NCBI RefSeq assembly: GCF_023008585.1
Contig: NZ_CP095390.1
Span: forward strand, 2,852,001 to 2,916,000
From: Natribaculum breve
GTDB taxonomy: Archaea; Halobacteriota; Halobacteria; Halobacteriales; Natrialbaceae
DNA: 64,000 bases
Direction: 5' to 3'
Shown one piece after another: positions 16,740 to 25,520 of the stretch. The translations under genes and the position numbers were made by a program. Position 1 is the stretch's first letter. Each line of letters opens with the position of its first letter. Below the pieces are notes generated by a model, which saw only the letters and a program-made list of their open reading frames with translations, did no database searches and was not told the origin of the DNA.

Positions 16740-17896
16740 CGGGCGACGTCGCCGTCCTCCACGACCGCTTCCCAGGCATCGGCGGCGGCGAGACGTTCGC
16801 ACTCGAGGCCGCGCGGGTCCTCGACGCGCCGATCTACACCGCGTACGTCGCCGAGGGCACCGACCTGCCCGCGGACGTCGAGGTGATCCCGTTTCGCCAG
16901 TCGAAGTACACCTCTCGGCCGTGGAACCACCTCCTCGAGTGGAAAAACGAGGGGATGAACCCGCTCGAGACGCTCAACGTCGCGCTCGACCTGACCGACG
17001 CCCACGACGACCTGCCAGCGTACGACGTCGTCCTCGAGAGCGCGCCGCTCAGCAAGTTCTACGTCCCGACCGTCGACCAGCGGATCGTCCACTACCCCCA
17101 CAGTCCGCCCCGGTGGCTGTACGACCTCTACCGGGATCGGCTCTCGTCGTTCCGGTGGCCGATCGTGGAGGCCGGCGTCAAGGGGTACGCGAAGTGCTGG
17201 CGGGCGCTCGACAAGGAGGCCAACGACTACGTCGATCGGTTCGTCGCCAACAGCGACCTCGTCCGCGCGCGCATCCGCCGGTACTACGACCGCGACGCCG
17301 ACGTCGTCTACCCGCCCGTGACCGGCGACTGGCGCGACGAGGGCGACGAGGGGTACTTCGTCACCTGGTCGCGACTCGCCCCCGAGAAGCGCGTCGGCCT
17401 GATCGCGAAGGCCTTCGCGGGACTCGACGAACGACTCGTGATCGCCGGCGACGGAAAACAGCGCGAACCGCTCGAGCGATTCGCCGCGAACTACGACAAC
17501 GTCGAGGTCCGCGGGTACGTCGAGGACGTCGAGTCGCTGGTCGCGCGGGCGACGGCGGTCGTCTACGCCCCCAAGCAGGAGGACTTCGGCCTCGTCGGCG
17601 CGGAGGCGATGACGGCCGGCAAGCCCCTGCTGGGCGTCGACGAGGGGTTCACCAGCTACCAGGTCGAGGAGGGACGGACGGGGCTGCTGTTCGAGCCGAC
17701 GGTCACGTCGATTCGAGAGACCGTCCGCCGGTTCGATCCCGACGACTTCGACGCCGACGAGATCCAGGCGGCCGCCAGTCGCTACGCGTACGACCGGTTC
17801 GCTCGAGACCTCCGCGAAGTGGTCGACCGCGAGCGCCGCGCCGACGCGTCGGGAACCGCCGGGGCGTCGCCGTTCCGGGAGGTGGTCGACCGGTGA
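16736..17896 (+). CDS. Family 4 glycosyltransferase
   Basis: A 386-residue GT-B enzyme. The N-terminal HDRFPGIGGGETFALEAARV is the typical GT4 acceptor-domain opening. The donor domain has YFVTWSRLAPEKRVGLIAKA, VIAGDGKQREPLE and the E-x7-E region PKQEDFGLVGAEAMTAGKPL. Retaining transfer of a hexose onto a glycan is expected; the donor is unknown. The GTG start overlaps the previous stop (GTGA), implying translational coupling. Its last residues repeat REVVDR, a small duplication around residues 363-386. Confidence 0.92.
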   Translation: MTGDVAVLHDRFPGIGGGETFALEAARVLDAPIYTAYVAEGTDLPADVEVIPFRQSKYTSRPWNHLLEWKNEGMNPLETLNVALDLTDAHDDLPAYDVVLESAPLSKFYVPTVDQRIVHYPHSPPRWLYDLYRDRLSSFRWPIVEAGVKGYAKCWRALDKEANDYVDRFVANSDLVRARIRRYYDRDADVVYPPVTGDWRDEGDEGYFVTWSRLAPEKRVGLIAKAFAGLDERLVIAGDGKQREPLERFAANYDNVEVRGYVEDVESLVARATAVVYAPKQEDFGLVGAEAMTAGKPLLGVDEGFTSYQVEEGRTGLLFEPTVTSIRETVRRFDPDDFDADEIQAAASRYAYDRFARDLREVVDRERRADASGTAGASPFREVVDR

Positions 17897-18594
17897 CCCT
17901 CTCGCGGCCGATCATCCACCCGAAGCCGGAGATCTCGGTCGTGATCCCGACGATTCCCGAGAACAGCCACGAGACCGTCGTCGAGTGTCTCCGGTCCCAG
18001 ACGTTCGACACCTTCGAGGTGATCGTCGTCGACGACGCGACGCTCGACATCTGCGAGGCGCGCAACGCGGGAATACGGGCCGCCGACGGCGAGACCGTCG
18101 CGCTGACCGACGACGACTGCCGGCCGCCCCGCGACTGGCTCTCGCGTATCGCGGCCGCGTTCGAGGCCGACCCGGACCTCGTCTGTCTCGAGGGTGCCGT
18201 CGACGGCGGCCGGACCTACGACGGCGAGCGCCGGTACGTCGGCTGCAATCTCGCGTTCGACCGCGAGACGGCGCTTTCCGTCGGTGGCTTTCGCTCGACG
18301 TTCGCCGGCTGGCGGGACGACACCGAGTTCGGCTGGCGGATGGAACGCGACGCCGACGGGCGCTGTGCGTACCGCGACGAGGTTCGCATGCACCACCCGG
18401 ACCAGCCACGGGCGACGCTCGACGAGGCGCTCGAGGCCCGCCTGAAACGGGAGTACCCCGATCGCTACGAGGCCGTGCTCGTCCCGGACTCTCTCCCGGG
18501 CCGGGTCAACGACTGGCTGTGGCGCAAGGGGTTCTGGGACCTCGTCGATACGGTCCGGTACGACCTCGTGAACGCGATTCGATCCAGCAGATGA
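17893..18594 (+). CDS. Family 2 glycosyltransferase
   Basis: A 233-residue GT-A protein starting at GTG 17893 within the GTGA overlap with the preceding GT4. The fold is shown by ISVVIPTIPENSHETVVECL, FEVIVVDDATLDICEARNAG, the metal site ALTDDDCRPPRDWL and the acceptor-side GGFRSTFAGWRDDTEFGWRM. It lacks membrane segments. Compared with typical GT2 proteins it is short, ending soon after the catalytic domain. It probably adds one sugar of the glycan assembled by this cluster. Confidence 0.9.
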   Translation: MTLSRPIIHPKPEISVVIPTIPENSHETVVECLRSQTFDTFEVIVVDDATLDICEARNAGIRAADGETVALTDDDCRPPRDWLSRIAAAFEADPDLVCLEGAVDGGRTYDGERRYVGCNLAFDRETALSVGGFRSTFAGWRDDTEFGWRMERDADGRCAYRDEVRMHHPDQPRATLDEALEARLKREYPDRYEAVLVPDSLPGRVNDWLWRKGFWDLVDTVRYDLVNAIRSSR

Positions 18595-18619
18595 CTTCCC
18601 CGCACTTCCCTCCCCACGC

Positions 18620-20068
18620 ATGACCAACGTCGCACTCGTCGTCCTCGACACGCTGCGGTACGACGCCTTCGAAGCGCACTTCGACTGGCTTCCCGGGACG
18701 CGCTTCGAGTACGCCTGGAGCACCAGCCACTGGACGGTCCCGGCCCACGCCTCGCTCTTTACGGGACGGTACGCGAGCGAGGTCGGCGTCTACGCCGGCG
18801 CACAGACGTTCGACTGTGCCGAGCCCCTGCTCGCCGAACGGTTGCGGGAGGCGGGCTACACCACCAGAGCGTTCAGCGCGAATCCCAACATCTCCCCGGT
18901 GTTCGACGCCGACCGCGGCTTCGAGCAGTTCGAAAAGAGCTGGCGACTCGAGCACCACGGCGAGGACCTCTTCGACTGGGACGCGTTCATCGCACGGACG
19001 CGCGACAGCGGCCCCGAGCGCTACGCCCTCGCGCTCAAGGAGGTCCTGCTGGGGGACAGCCGGACGCTCCCGTCGCTGAAACACGGCGCGAAACTGAAAC
19101 TGCGCGACACCCGCTTCGGTCGCCACACCGAGGTCGTCGACGACGGCGCGAGCACGGTCCTCGAACTCGTCCGTGACACGGCTTTCGGCGACGACGAGTT
19201 CTTCTTCGCGAACCTGATGGAAGCCCACTCCCCGTACGATCCGCCCCCCGAGTGGAAGACCGTCGACGTGGACATCGAGGGGCTGGCCGCCTCGCTTGGC
19301 GAGCCGAAAGACGACCCTGCCGACCTCGAGCAGGCGTACGACGACAGCGTCCGTTACCTCTCGCATATGTACGAGCGAATCTTCGCCCAACTGCGCGAGT
19401 CGTTCGACCTGATCGTCACGGTCAGCGACCACGGCGAACTGCTGGGCGAACACGGCGGCTGGGAGCACCTCTCGGGCATCTATCCCGAACTCGCCCGCGT
19501 CCCGCTGTCGATATACGACGCCCGCGACGGCCCCGTCGAGGGGATCGACTACGACGACCGTCCGGTGAACCTCGTGGACGTCCACGAGACCGTCCTCGCC
19601 GCGGCCGGTGCCGAGTCCGACCGCGCTACTCGAGGACGCGACCTCACCGCACTCTCTGCCGCCCCGTCGCCGTCCACCTCCCCGGACCGCGACGGCACGA
19701 ACCGAGACGACGGCGAGAGCAGCGGCGGACGGGTCGACGAGGACGAACGCGAGGCGACGAAATTCCGCGAGGGCGAGACGCTCGTCGAGTACCACGGCCT
19801 CCCCGAACGCCACCTCGACGCCCTGCGTCGCAAGGGCTTTTCGGACGTCTCGTACCGAACCCGCTGGCTCGAGGGGATCGCCCTCGGCGGGTACTTCGGC
19901 TACGAGACGTTCGACGGGTTCGAAGCGTGGGGCGACTCGCCCTACGACGACCCACGGGCGCGCCTGGGGGAACTCGTCGACTCGCTCGAGCGGCGGACGG
20001 ACGTCGAGGGCGACGGCGAGATCGACGAGTCGGTGATGAAACAACTCGAGGACCTGGGGTACGCGTGA
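18620..20068 (+). CDS. Sulfatase/alkaline-phosphatase superfamily protein, type A (Thr nucleophile)
   Basis: A 482-residue protein of the sulfatase fold. The metal Asp pair region is VALVVLDTLRYD (residues 4-15), and the site where sulfatases have Cys/Ser-x-Pro-x-Arg reads TVPAHASLFTGR, with Thr39 as candidate nucleophile. The second metal site is VSDHGELLGEHGG. Thr nucleophiles are known in phosphoethanolamine and phosphoglycerol transferases of this superfamily, so phosphotransfer or phosphate-ester cleavage is plausible. A low-complexity Ser/Asp-rich insert lies near residues 350-375. It ends MKQLEDLGYA. It is closely similar to the gene at 38204. No signal peptide is evident. Confidence 0.87.
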   Translation: MTNVALVVLDTLRYDAFEAHFDWLPGTRFEYAWSTSHWTVPAHASLFTGRYASEVGVYAGAQTFDCAEPLLAERLREAGYTTRAFSANPNISPVFDADRGFEQFEKSWRLEHHGEDLFDWDAFIARTRDSGPERYALALKEVLLGDSRTLPSLKHGAKLKLRDTRFGRHTEVVDDGASTVLELVRDTAFGDDEFFFANLMEAHSPYDPPPEWKTVDVDIEGLAASLGEPKDDPADLEQAYDDSVRYLSHMYERIFAQLRESFDLIVTVSDHGELLGEHGGWEHLSGIYPELARVPLSIYDARDGPVEGIDYDDRPVNLVDVHETVLAAAGAESDRATRGRDLTALSAAPSPSTSPDRDGTNRDDGESSGGRVDEDEREATKFREGETLVEYHGLPERHLDALRRKGFSDVSYRTRWLEGIALGGYFGYETFDGFEAWGDSPYDDPRARLGELVDSLERRTDVEGDGEIDESVMKQLEDLGYA

Positions 20069-20123
20069 TGATCGGGCAGGCGTTCACGATCCGGCGATCG
20101 CACTCGAGGGAGGTGGTCGACTG

Positions 20124-21077
20124 ATGGGAGTCGGCCGCTTCGTCCGAAAGTTGCCCGACCGCGGCGTCCGGCGCTCGCTCGAGGTCGTCGCCGAGTGGGT
20201 CGGTCGTCGGCTGTGGATGGGCGACTTTTCCGACGAGACCGTCCTCGAGCGCGAGTGGGACGTGCTCGTCCTGCTCGACGCCTGCCGGGTCGACCTGCTG
20301 GCCGAGGTCGCCCCGGAGTACGACTGGCTTCCCTCGCCGGCCGAGATCGAGGCGGGGTCGATCGACTCGGTGGCGGGGTCGTCGAAAGAGTGGATGCGCC
20401 GGACGTTCACGCGGGCGCACGCGGCGACCCTCGAGGAGACGGCCTACGTGACGGGCAATCCATTCTCGGCGGAGATGCTCGGCGACGAGCACCCGCTCGG
20501 GCTGCTCGACGAGGTCTGGCGGTACGCCTGGGACGACGACCTCGGTTCGATCCGGCCGGAGCCGATCACCGACCGGGCGATCGCCGTCGGCCGGTCGGGC
20601 GAGTACGACCGCGTGATCGTCCACTACATGCAACCGCACGTGCCGTTTCTCGAGCACCCGGACCTCCACGCGGGCTACCGTCCGGAGAACTGGGGGTCGC
20701 CGGATTCGGTCGTCGATCCGGACGAGGCCGGGCTGGACGTGTGGGGCCGGATTCGACGGGGCGAACTGGACGAAGACGAGGTGTGGGCGGCCTACGCCGA
20801 CAACCTGCGGATCGGACTCGAGTCGGTGGCGACGCTCCGGCGGAACGTCGACGGTCGGCTGGTCGTGAGCGCCGACCACGGCAACGCCACGGGCGAGCTG
20901 GGGATCTGGGGCCACCCCGACAGACCCGTCTCGAGCATCCGCCGTGTGCCGTGGGTCGAACTCGAGGCCCGCGACGAGGCGACGAGGCGGCCGACGCTCG
21001 AACGGGAATCGAGACGCGCTGTCGACCCCGACGTACAGGAGCGACTCCGATCGCTCGGCTACACCGACCAACGATGA
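20124..21077 (+). CDS. Alkaline-phosphatase superfamily protein, type B
   Basis: A 317-residue protein of the sulfatase-like fold, of the same type as the gene at 39563 (minus). The opening LVLLDACRVDLLAEV carries the metal Asp, the likely nucleophile region is SVAGSSKEWMRRTF, and later metal ligands are in IVHYMQPHVPFL and VVSADHGNATGELG. It ends RLRSLGYTDQR. The enzyme has no CxPxR sulfatase signature. It directly follows a type A protein, and its TGA overlaps the ATG of the next glycosyltransferase (ATGA), so it belongs to the glycan operon. Confidence 0.85.
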   Translation: MGVGRFVRKLPDRGVRRSLEVVAEWVGRRLWMGDFSDETVLEREWDVLVLLDACRVDLLAEVAPEYDWLPSPAEIEAGSIDSVAGSSKEWMRRTFTRAHAATLEETAYVTGNPFSAEMLGDEHPLGLLDEVWRYAWDDDLGSIRPEPITDRAIAVGRSGEYDRVIVHYMQPHVPFLEHPDLHAGYRPENWGSPDSVVDPDEAGLDVWGRIRRGELDEDEVWAAYADNLRIGLESVATLRRNVDGRLVVSADHGNATGELGIWGHPDRPVSSIRRVPWVELEARDEATRRPTLERESRRAVDPDVQERLRSLGYTDQR

Positions 21078-22024
21078 CACCGAACGACGTGAATACGACT
21101 CGACGGGACGAATCGACGCTCGAACGAGGCGACGTGACCGACGCCTCCGTCGCTCTCGGGACCAAGGTCTTCAACAGAACCGGCAAACTCGAGGCGCTCC
21201 TCGAGTCGGTCCCCGAGGGCGTCTTCGACAGGGTCTACGTCGCGGACGACGGGCGGCCGGGCGAACGCGAGCACCTCTACGATCGGGCGTGGCCCTTCGA
21301 CCTCGAGGTGCTCGAGTTGCCCTACGACGTCGGGCTCGGTCGCGGCCGCAACGCGATCGTCGAGGCACTCTCAGAGGAGTTTCTGACGCTGGTCGACAGC
21401 GACAACGAGGTTCCGCCCAACGTCGACGTGCTGGCGGCGCAACTCGAGGCGCGTCCCGCGTTCGGCGGCATCTGCGGGCTGCTGATCGAACGCGGGGAGG
21501 TCCGGGGGCTGTGTCACGACCTCTACGAGGACGGAAACGTCCTCGTTCGCGACACGGGGCCGAAAACCGCCCACACCGTCGCCGGCTACCCGCTCGTGGA
21601 GTTCGACCTCCTCCCGAACGTCGCGACGTTTCGCCGGGCGTGTCTCGAGGAGCAGGCCTGGGACGAACGGTACGTCATCGGCCGCGAACACCTCGACTTC
21701 TTCGTCGCCCACTGGCAGTCGACCGACTGGAAGTTCGGCGTCTCACCCGCGGTCCTCTTCCCGCACAACCCCGGCGGTGGCAGTGCGTACACCTCGAAGC
21801 GAACCGACCCCGAACGACTCTTGCGGAGCAAGGCCTACTTCCGGGAGAAGTGGGGCTACGACCAGGTCGTCGGTCGGACGTACTGGCTCGACAAACAGAC
21901 CGTCGACAAGCCACTCGAGCGACTCGGCGCTCCCACGGTCGTTCCGACGTGGCTCGGTGCGAAGGTCATGGACGCCCGCGAGGCCAAACAGCGACTCGCG
22001 GCTCGCGTCCAGGGGGTGAGGTGA
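21074..22024 (+). CDS. Family 2-like glycosyltransferase
   Basis: A 316-residue GT-A protein. SVALGTKVFNRTGKLEALLES and YVADDGRPGEREHLYD form the nucleotide-binding half, GLGRGRNAIVEAL and LTLVDSDNEVPPNVDVL the metal site (DSD). A conserved-looking back half includes REHLDFFVAHWQSTDWKFG. No membrane helix is seen. It overlaps both neighbours by four bases (ATGA upstream, GTGA downstream), which ties it tightly to the phosphatase/sulfatase-like genes on each side. Confidence 0.87.
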   Translation: MTPNDVNTTRRDESTLERGDVTDASVALGTKVFNRTGKLEALLESVPEGVFDRVYVADDGRPGEREHLYDRAWPFDLEVLELPYDVGLGRGRNAIVEALSEEFLTLVDSDNEVPPNVDVLAAQLEARPAFGGICGLLIERGEVRGLCHDLYEDGNVLVRDTGPKTAHTVAGYPLVEFDLLPNVATFRRACLEEQAWDERYVIGREHLDFFVAHWQSTDWKFGVSPAVLFPHNPGGGSAYTSKRTDPERLLRSKAYFREKWGYDQVVGRTYWLDKQTVDKPLERLGAPTVVPTWLGAKVMDAREAKQRLAARVQGVR

Positions 22025-23217
22025 GTGACCGCCGAGCAACTCGAGGTGAACCCGACGCGATGACGAGCGAGACGAACCCGGACGAGAGCGAGGGCGAGGA
22101 CGAGGACGAGGACGACCGCACGCTGCTGGTCACCGTCGACTCGCTGCGCGCCGACCACGTCGACGAGATGGACCGGACGCGCGACTACCTCGAGCGGACC
22201 CACTCGCGGGCGTTCTCGACGTCGACGGCGACCCTCGGCAGTTTCCCCGCGATCGTCGGCGGCGAGTACGCCGCAGGCGGCGGCCTCGCGGAGGGGACGA
22301 GCGTCGCCCGCGCGTTCGACCACCACTGCGTCGCAGTCACGACGAACCACCTCCTCTCGCCGACGTACGGCTACGACGAGGGGTTCGACGCGTTCGCCTC
22401 GCCGAAAGGCGGCGGCGAGACGCTGAAAGCGAAGGGCGCGGTGTTGTTGAACCGCGGGACGCTGGCGTACGACCTCGCGAGCTGGGGCTGGAACCGCTAC
22501 CAGGCGCTGCGGAGTCGCTTCGGCGAGATCGAGAAGTCGTTTCGCCCGGCCGACGACGTGATCGAGGCGTTCCTCGCGGAACTCGAGGGACGCGAGGAGT
22601 GGTTCGGCTGGCTGCACTTCATGGAGCCCCACCACCCCTACGATCCCGACGGCGCGAGCGTGAGTCGTGTCGAGGCCCAGCGGGTGACCCGCCGCGTGCT
22701 CGCGGGCCGCGGCTCGAGCGACGACGAGGACCACGTTCGCGACCTCTACCGGCAGGAGGTCGTCGAACTCGACCGGAAACTGGCGCGCCTCTGGGCGGCG
22801 ATCCCCGACGACGCGCGGGTCGTCTTCTGTGCCGACCACGGCGAACTCCTGGGCGAAGACGACCTGTGGGGCCACCCCGGCGAGATGCGCCCGGAACTCC
22901 TTCACGTCCCCTTCGGGACGCGCAACGCGCCCGACCTCGGCGAGGTCGTCTCGCTGGTCGACGTCCCGTCGATCCTCACCGGGCGCGCACACGGCGTCGG
23001 AACCCTCGACCGCGAGGTCGCATTCGCCGCCTACGGCGACCGGAAGGCGGCGATGAACGCGTCCCACCTCGCGACCGACGAGGGCGTCGTCCGACTGACC
23101 GACGGCCGCCCTGCGTCGGACCCCGCCCTCGAGCGACGACTCGAGCGGTTCGATCCCGCCTACGTGGTCAAAGAAGACGCGCTCCAGGAGGACCTGGAGG
23201 ACCTGGGGTACGTATGA
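22021..23217 (+). CDS. Sulfatase/alkaline-phosphatase superfamily protein (Thr nucleophile)
   Basis: About 398 residues from GTG 22021, which overlaps the preceding stop; an ATG at 22060 is an alternative 13 codons later. After an acidic N-terminus come TLLVTVDSLRADHVDEM, the nucleophile region STATLGSFPAIVGGEYA (Thr in place of Cys), HFMEPHHPYDPDG and CADHGELLGEDDLWGHPGE. It lies closer to the gene at 42994 than to the type A pair, sharing the T-x-x-SFP pattern. It ends LQEDLEDLGYV. It is the third such enzyme in this operon. Confidence 0.85.
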   Translation: MSDRRATRGEPDAMTSETNPDESEGEDEDEDDRTLLVTVDSLRADHVDEMDRTRDYLERTHSRAFSTSTATLGSFPAIVGGEYAAGGGLAEGTSVARAFDHHCVAVTTNHLLSPTYGYDEGFDAFASPKGGGETLKAKGAVLLNRGTLAYDLASWGWNRYQALRSRFGEIEKSFRPADDVIEAFLAELEGREEWFGWLHFMEPHHPYDPDGASVSRVEAQRVTRRVLAGRGSSDDEDHVRDLYRQEVVELDRKLARLWAAIPDDARVVFCADHGELLGEDDLWGHPGEMRPELLHVPFGTRNAPDLGEVVSLVDVPSILTGRAHGVGTLDREVAFAAYGDRKAAMNASHLATDEGVVRLTDGRPASDPALERRLERFDPAYVVKEDALQEDLEDLGYV

Positions 23218-24131
23218 CGGTCGTCGTTCTCGCACTCGACGCGCTCGACGCCGGCCTGGTCGAGCACTTCGACCTCGACGCCGTCCGCCTGACCTCGAGC
23301 AACGACCTCGAGACGTTCGCGCACACCCAGGACGTGCCGTACACGCCGGAGGTGTGGGCGACGGTCGCGACCGGCCTGCCGCCCGAAGACCACGGCGTCA
23401 CCGGCGGCGGCACGAGCGAGTGGGACAACCCGGTCCTCGAGGCGCTCTCGCGGATCAGCGGCCGCTTCGACGAGTCGACGCGCGGAACGCTCGGGAAGGT
23501 CGTCCGCTCGAAGACGGGCGAGCGCGAGCGGATCGCCCGCACCGACGCCGAGTCGATGTTCGACGCCGAGGGCGCGGTCGTCCACAACTGGCCGGGCGTC
23601 GCCGACGGTCGGCCGCTCCAGCGGGCCTGGGACCTGATGAACGCCGTCGCCGAGGGGATGGACCGCAGCGAGTTCGAGCGCGAACTGTTCGGCCAGTGCG
23701 CCCAGCAGTTCGCCTGGGCAACGGAGATGCTGAACCATCCCGTCGCCGTCGCCGGCGTCCACGTCCACGCCCTGGACGCGGCCGGACACGCCTACGCCGA
23801 CGACGAGGCGGCCCTGCGACACGCCTACGAGCGCGTCGGCGCGTTCGTCACGAAAATCGTCGACGCACTCGAGGACGGCGACGACCTCCTCTTGCTCAGC
23901 GACCACGGGATGCACGCCGCGTTCTACCCACCCGACGAGGGTGAGAACCCGGCGACGCACTCGTTTCGGGCGTACGCGAGTTCGACGGCCGACACCTGCC
24001 CGGCGACGGTGTACGACGTTCGCGAGTGGGTCGAAACGCGGGCCAGCACGACGCGCGTCGAGGGTGCAGGGAGAGAGGAAGCCGTCGACGTCCCCGAGGA
24101 TCACCTGCGCGAACTCGGCTACCTCGAGTGA
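23214..24131 (+). CDS. Nucleotide pyrophosphatase/phosphodiesterase-like protein
   Basis: A 305-residue protein of the type I phosphodiesterase branch of the alkaline-phosphatase superfamily. VVVLALDALDAGLVEHF carries the first metal Asp, and YTPEVWATVATGLPPEDHGV resembles the NPP nucleophile loop (Thr). HVHALDAAGHAYADDEAAL and LLLSDHGMHAAFYP supply the remaining metal residues. It starts at an ATGA overlap with the preceding gene and ends RELGYLE. A paralogue is encoded convergently at 24164-25099. Confidence 0.85.
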   Translation: MTVVVLALDALDAGLVEHFDLDAVRLTSSNDLETFAHTQDVPYTPEVWATVATGLPPEDHGVTGGGTSEWDNPVLEALSRISGRFDESTRGTLGKVVRSKTGERERIARTDAESMFDAEGAVVHNWPGVADGRPLQRAWDLMNAVAEGMDRSEFERELFGQCAQQFAWATEMLNHPVAVAGVHVHALDAAGHAYADDEAALRHAYERVGAFVTKIVDALEDGDDLLLLSDHGMHAAFYPPDEGENPATHSFRAYASSTADTCPATVYDVREWVETRASTTRVEGAGREEAVDVPEDHLRELGYLE

Positions 24132-24178
24132 CCGGCGTCGGCAACCAGTCACAGCCACCACTGTCACTCGAGGTAGCC
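24117..24178. terminator. Inverted repeat formed by two convergent LGYLE gene ends
   Basis: GGCTACCTCGAGTGAC (24117-24132) and GTCACTCGAGGTAGCC (24163-24178) are perfect 16-base complements 30 bases apart. They exist because both convergent genes end with the codons for GYLE plus TGA in identical codon choice. The structure could act as a two-way terminator. Confidence 0.5.
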
Positions 24179-25099
24179 CAGATCCCGAAGCTGTTCTTCC
24201 GTCGTGTCCATGACCGCCGGCTGTCGCTCGGCCCGCGTGCCGTCGCCGGTGGCAGCGTGTTCGTCGACCCAGTCGCGAACGTCGAAGACGCTCGCCGGGG
24301 GCTCGTCCTCGAGCGTGGTCGACGCGAGCGCTCGCCAGCTGTGAAAGCCCGGTTCGTCGTCGCCGTCGATCCACGCGACCTGCATCCCGTGATCCGAGAG
24401 CACGAGCAACTCGTCGACGTGTTCGCGGACGGTGCCGAGCAGGCGATCGACCCGTTCGTACACCTGCCGGAGTCGGTCCGGTCGCGTGGCGAACGCGTGG
24501 CCGGCGGCGTCGAGGACGTGCATGTGGACGCCGGCGACGGCGACGTCCGTCTGCCCCATCCCCTGCAGCCAGCCCGCCTCGAGGCCGGCGTTGCCGTACA
24601 GTCGCCGCCAGAGTTCTTCGTCTGTGATCTCGCCGCTCGAGGCGAGGTTGAGCCAGTGCCAGGTCTCGCTTACGTGCTCGCCGGGAGTGACGCCGGGCCA
24701 CCAGCGGACGACGCGGCCGTCGGGCCGAAAGAGATGCGAGTGAGACGTCTGCCGCAGTGTCATCTCGACGTCGCCGTCCTCGCCGCCGGCGTCGCCGCGC
24801 AGCCAGGTTCCGATCCGGACGCGTGCCTCCTTCGGCAGGACGTAGGGAGCCACCGTGCTCGCGTACTCGAGGACAGGGTTTCGCCACTGCTGTTGCTCGC
24901 CCGTCGAGGCGAGGCCGTGTTCTTCGGGCCCGACCCCGGTCGCGACCGACGTCCAGACCTCGAGCGTGGTCGGGTTCTCGCCGGAGTAGGCGAACGTCTC
25001 GAGGTCGCGGTGGCGCTCGAGCAGGAGGTTCTCGCAGTTCCACTCGCGGGCGAGAGCGTGGTCCACGGCGTCGAGGGCGACGATCCCCAGCGTCGACAT
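24164..25099 (-). CDS. Nucleotide pyrophosphatase/phosphodiesterase-like protein
   Basis: A 311-residue paralogue of the protein at 23214-24131 and convergent with it. LGIVALDAVDHALAREW holds the metal Asp, TTLEVWTSVATGVGPEEHGL the nucleophile loop, VHMHVLDAAGHAFATRP and LVLSDHGMQVAWIDGDD the other metal ligands. It ends EEQLRDLGYLE. Start ATG 25099 (MSTLGIVALDAV) is chosen; ten upstream residues in the longer frame are not conserved with the paralogue. It likely arose by inverted duplication of its neighbour. Confidence 0.85.
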   Translation of the reverse strand: MSTLGIVALDAVDHALAREWNCENLLLERHRDLETFAYSGENPTTLEVWTSVATGVGPEEHGLASTGEQQQWRNPVLEYASTVAPYVLPKEARVRIGTWLRGDAGGEDGDVEMTLRQTSHSHLFRPDGRVVRWWPGVTPGEHVSETWHWLNLASSGEITDEELWRRLYGNAGLEAGWLQGMGQTDVAVAGVHMHVLDAAGHAFATRPDRLRQVYERVDRLLGTVREHVDELLVLSDHGMQVAWIDGDDEPGFHSWRALASTTLEDEPPASVFDVRDWVDEHAATGDGTRAERQPAVMDTTEEQLRDLGYLE

Positions 25100-25224
25100 G
25101 GGTAGACGGACCACGGCCGACCTCTTCAACTCGAGGGGATGAGACGCGGTCGGCCGACAGGGTGGGACTGAAAGGGGCTCTCGTGGTGTTCTCCCTCGTG
25201 TCGGTCCAGCGAACGCGCAATCTG

Positions 25225-25304
25225 ATACTGCCGGACGTACGTCGTGAAAGATTCTCGCCGTCCCGGGGTGGCGAGAATCTTCACACAGTTACGTCCGATA
25301 GTAT
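25225..25304 (+). repeat. 80-bp dispersed inverted-repeat element, copy 3
   Basis: Same 35-10-35 structure as the other copies, with one base different in the left arm (GTACGTC instead of GTAAGTC). It is preceded by TG, giving TGATACT, but unlike the other three copies it is not at a gene's stop codon: it lies between divergently transcribed genes (24164 minus and 25521 plus). Confidence 0.9.
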
Positions 25305-25337
25305 GAACGGTGCCAGCTGTCGATCGGCGTCACACTG

Positions 25338-25350
25338 ATACTGCCGGACG
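25338..25350 (+). repeat. Truncated copy of the 80-bp element
   Basis: ATACTGCCGGACG, preceded by TG, matches the left end of the element and then diverges. It lies 33 bases after copy 3 and may be a decayed copy or the footprint of an aborted event. Confidence 0.5.
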
Positions 25351-25520
25351 GTGCAGTGTACTGCAGCGACCTCGATCGCTCGTATCATGGCGACGATCCT
25401 GCGTTTCACTACCGTCGGCGCTCCGTTCGGGTACGGCCTCGATAGTCGACGGTGTTCGGCTGCTCGCGTCGAATCGGTCCTGAACCGACGTTCGGACGCC
25501 TCGCTCGCTACCCACGACGA

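Noticed and set aside
18620..20068. Annotation as a true arylsulfatase
   Set aside because: The formylglycine motif is absent (Thr replaces Cys/Ser, His replaces Arg in TVPAH), so sulfatase activity is not claimed for this or the related genes.
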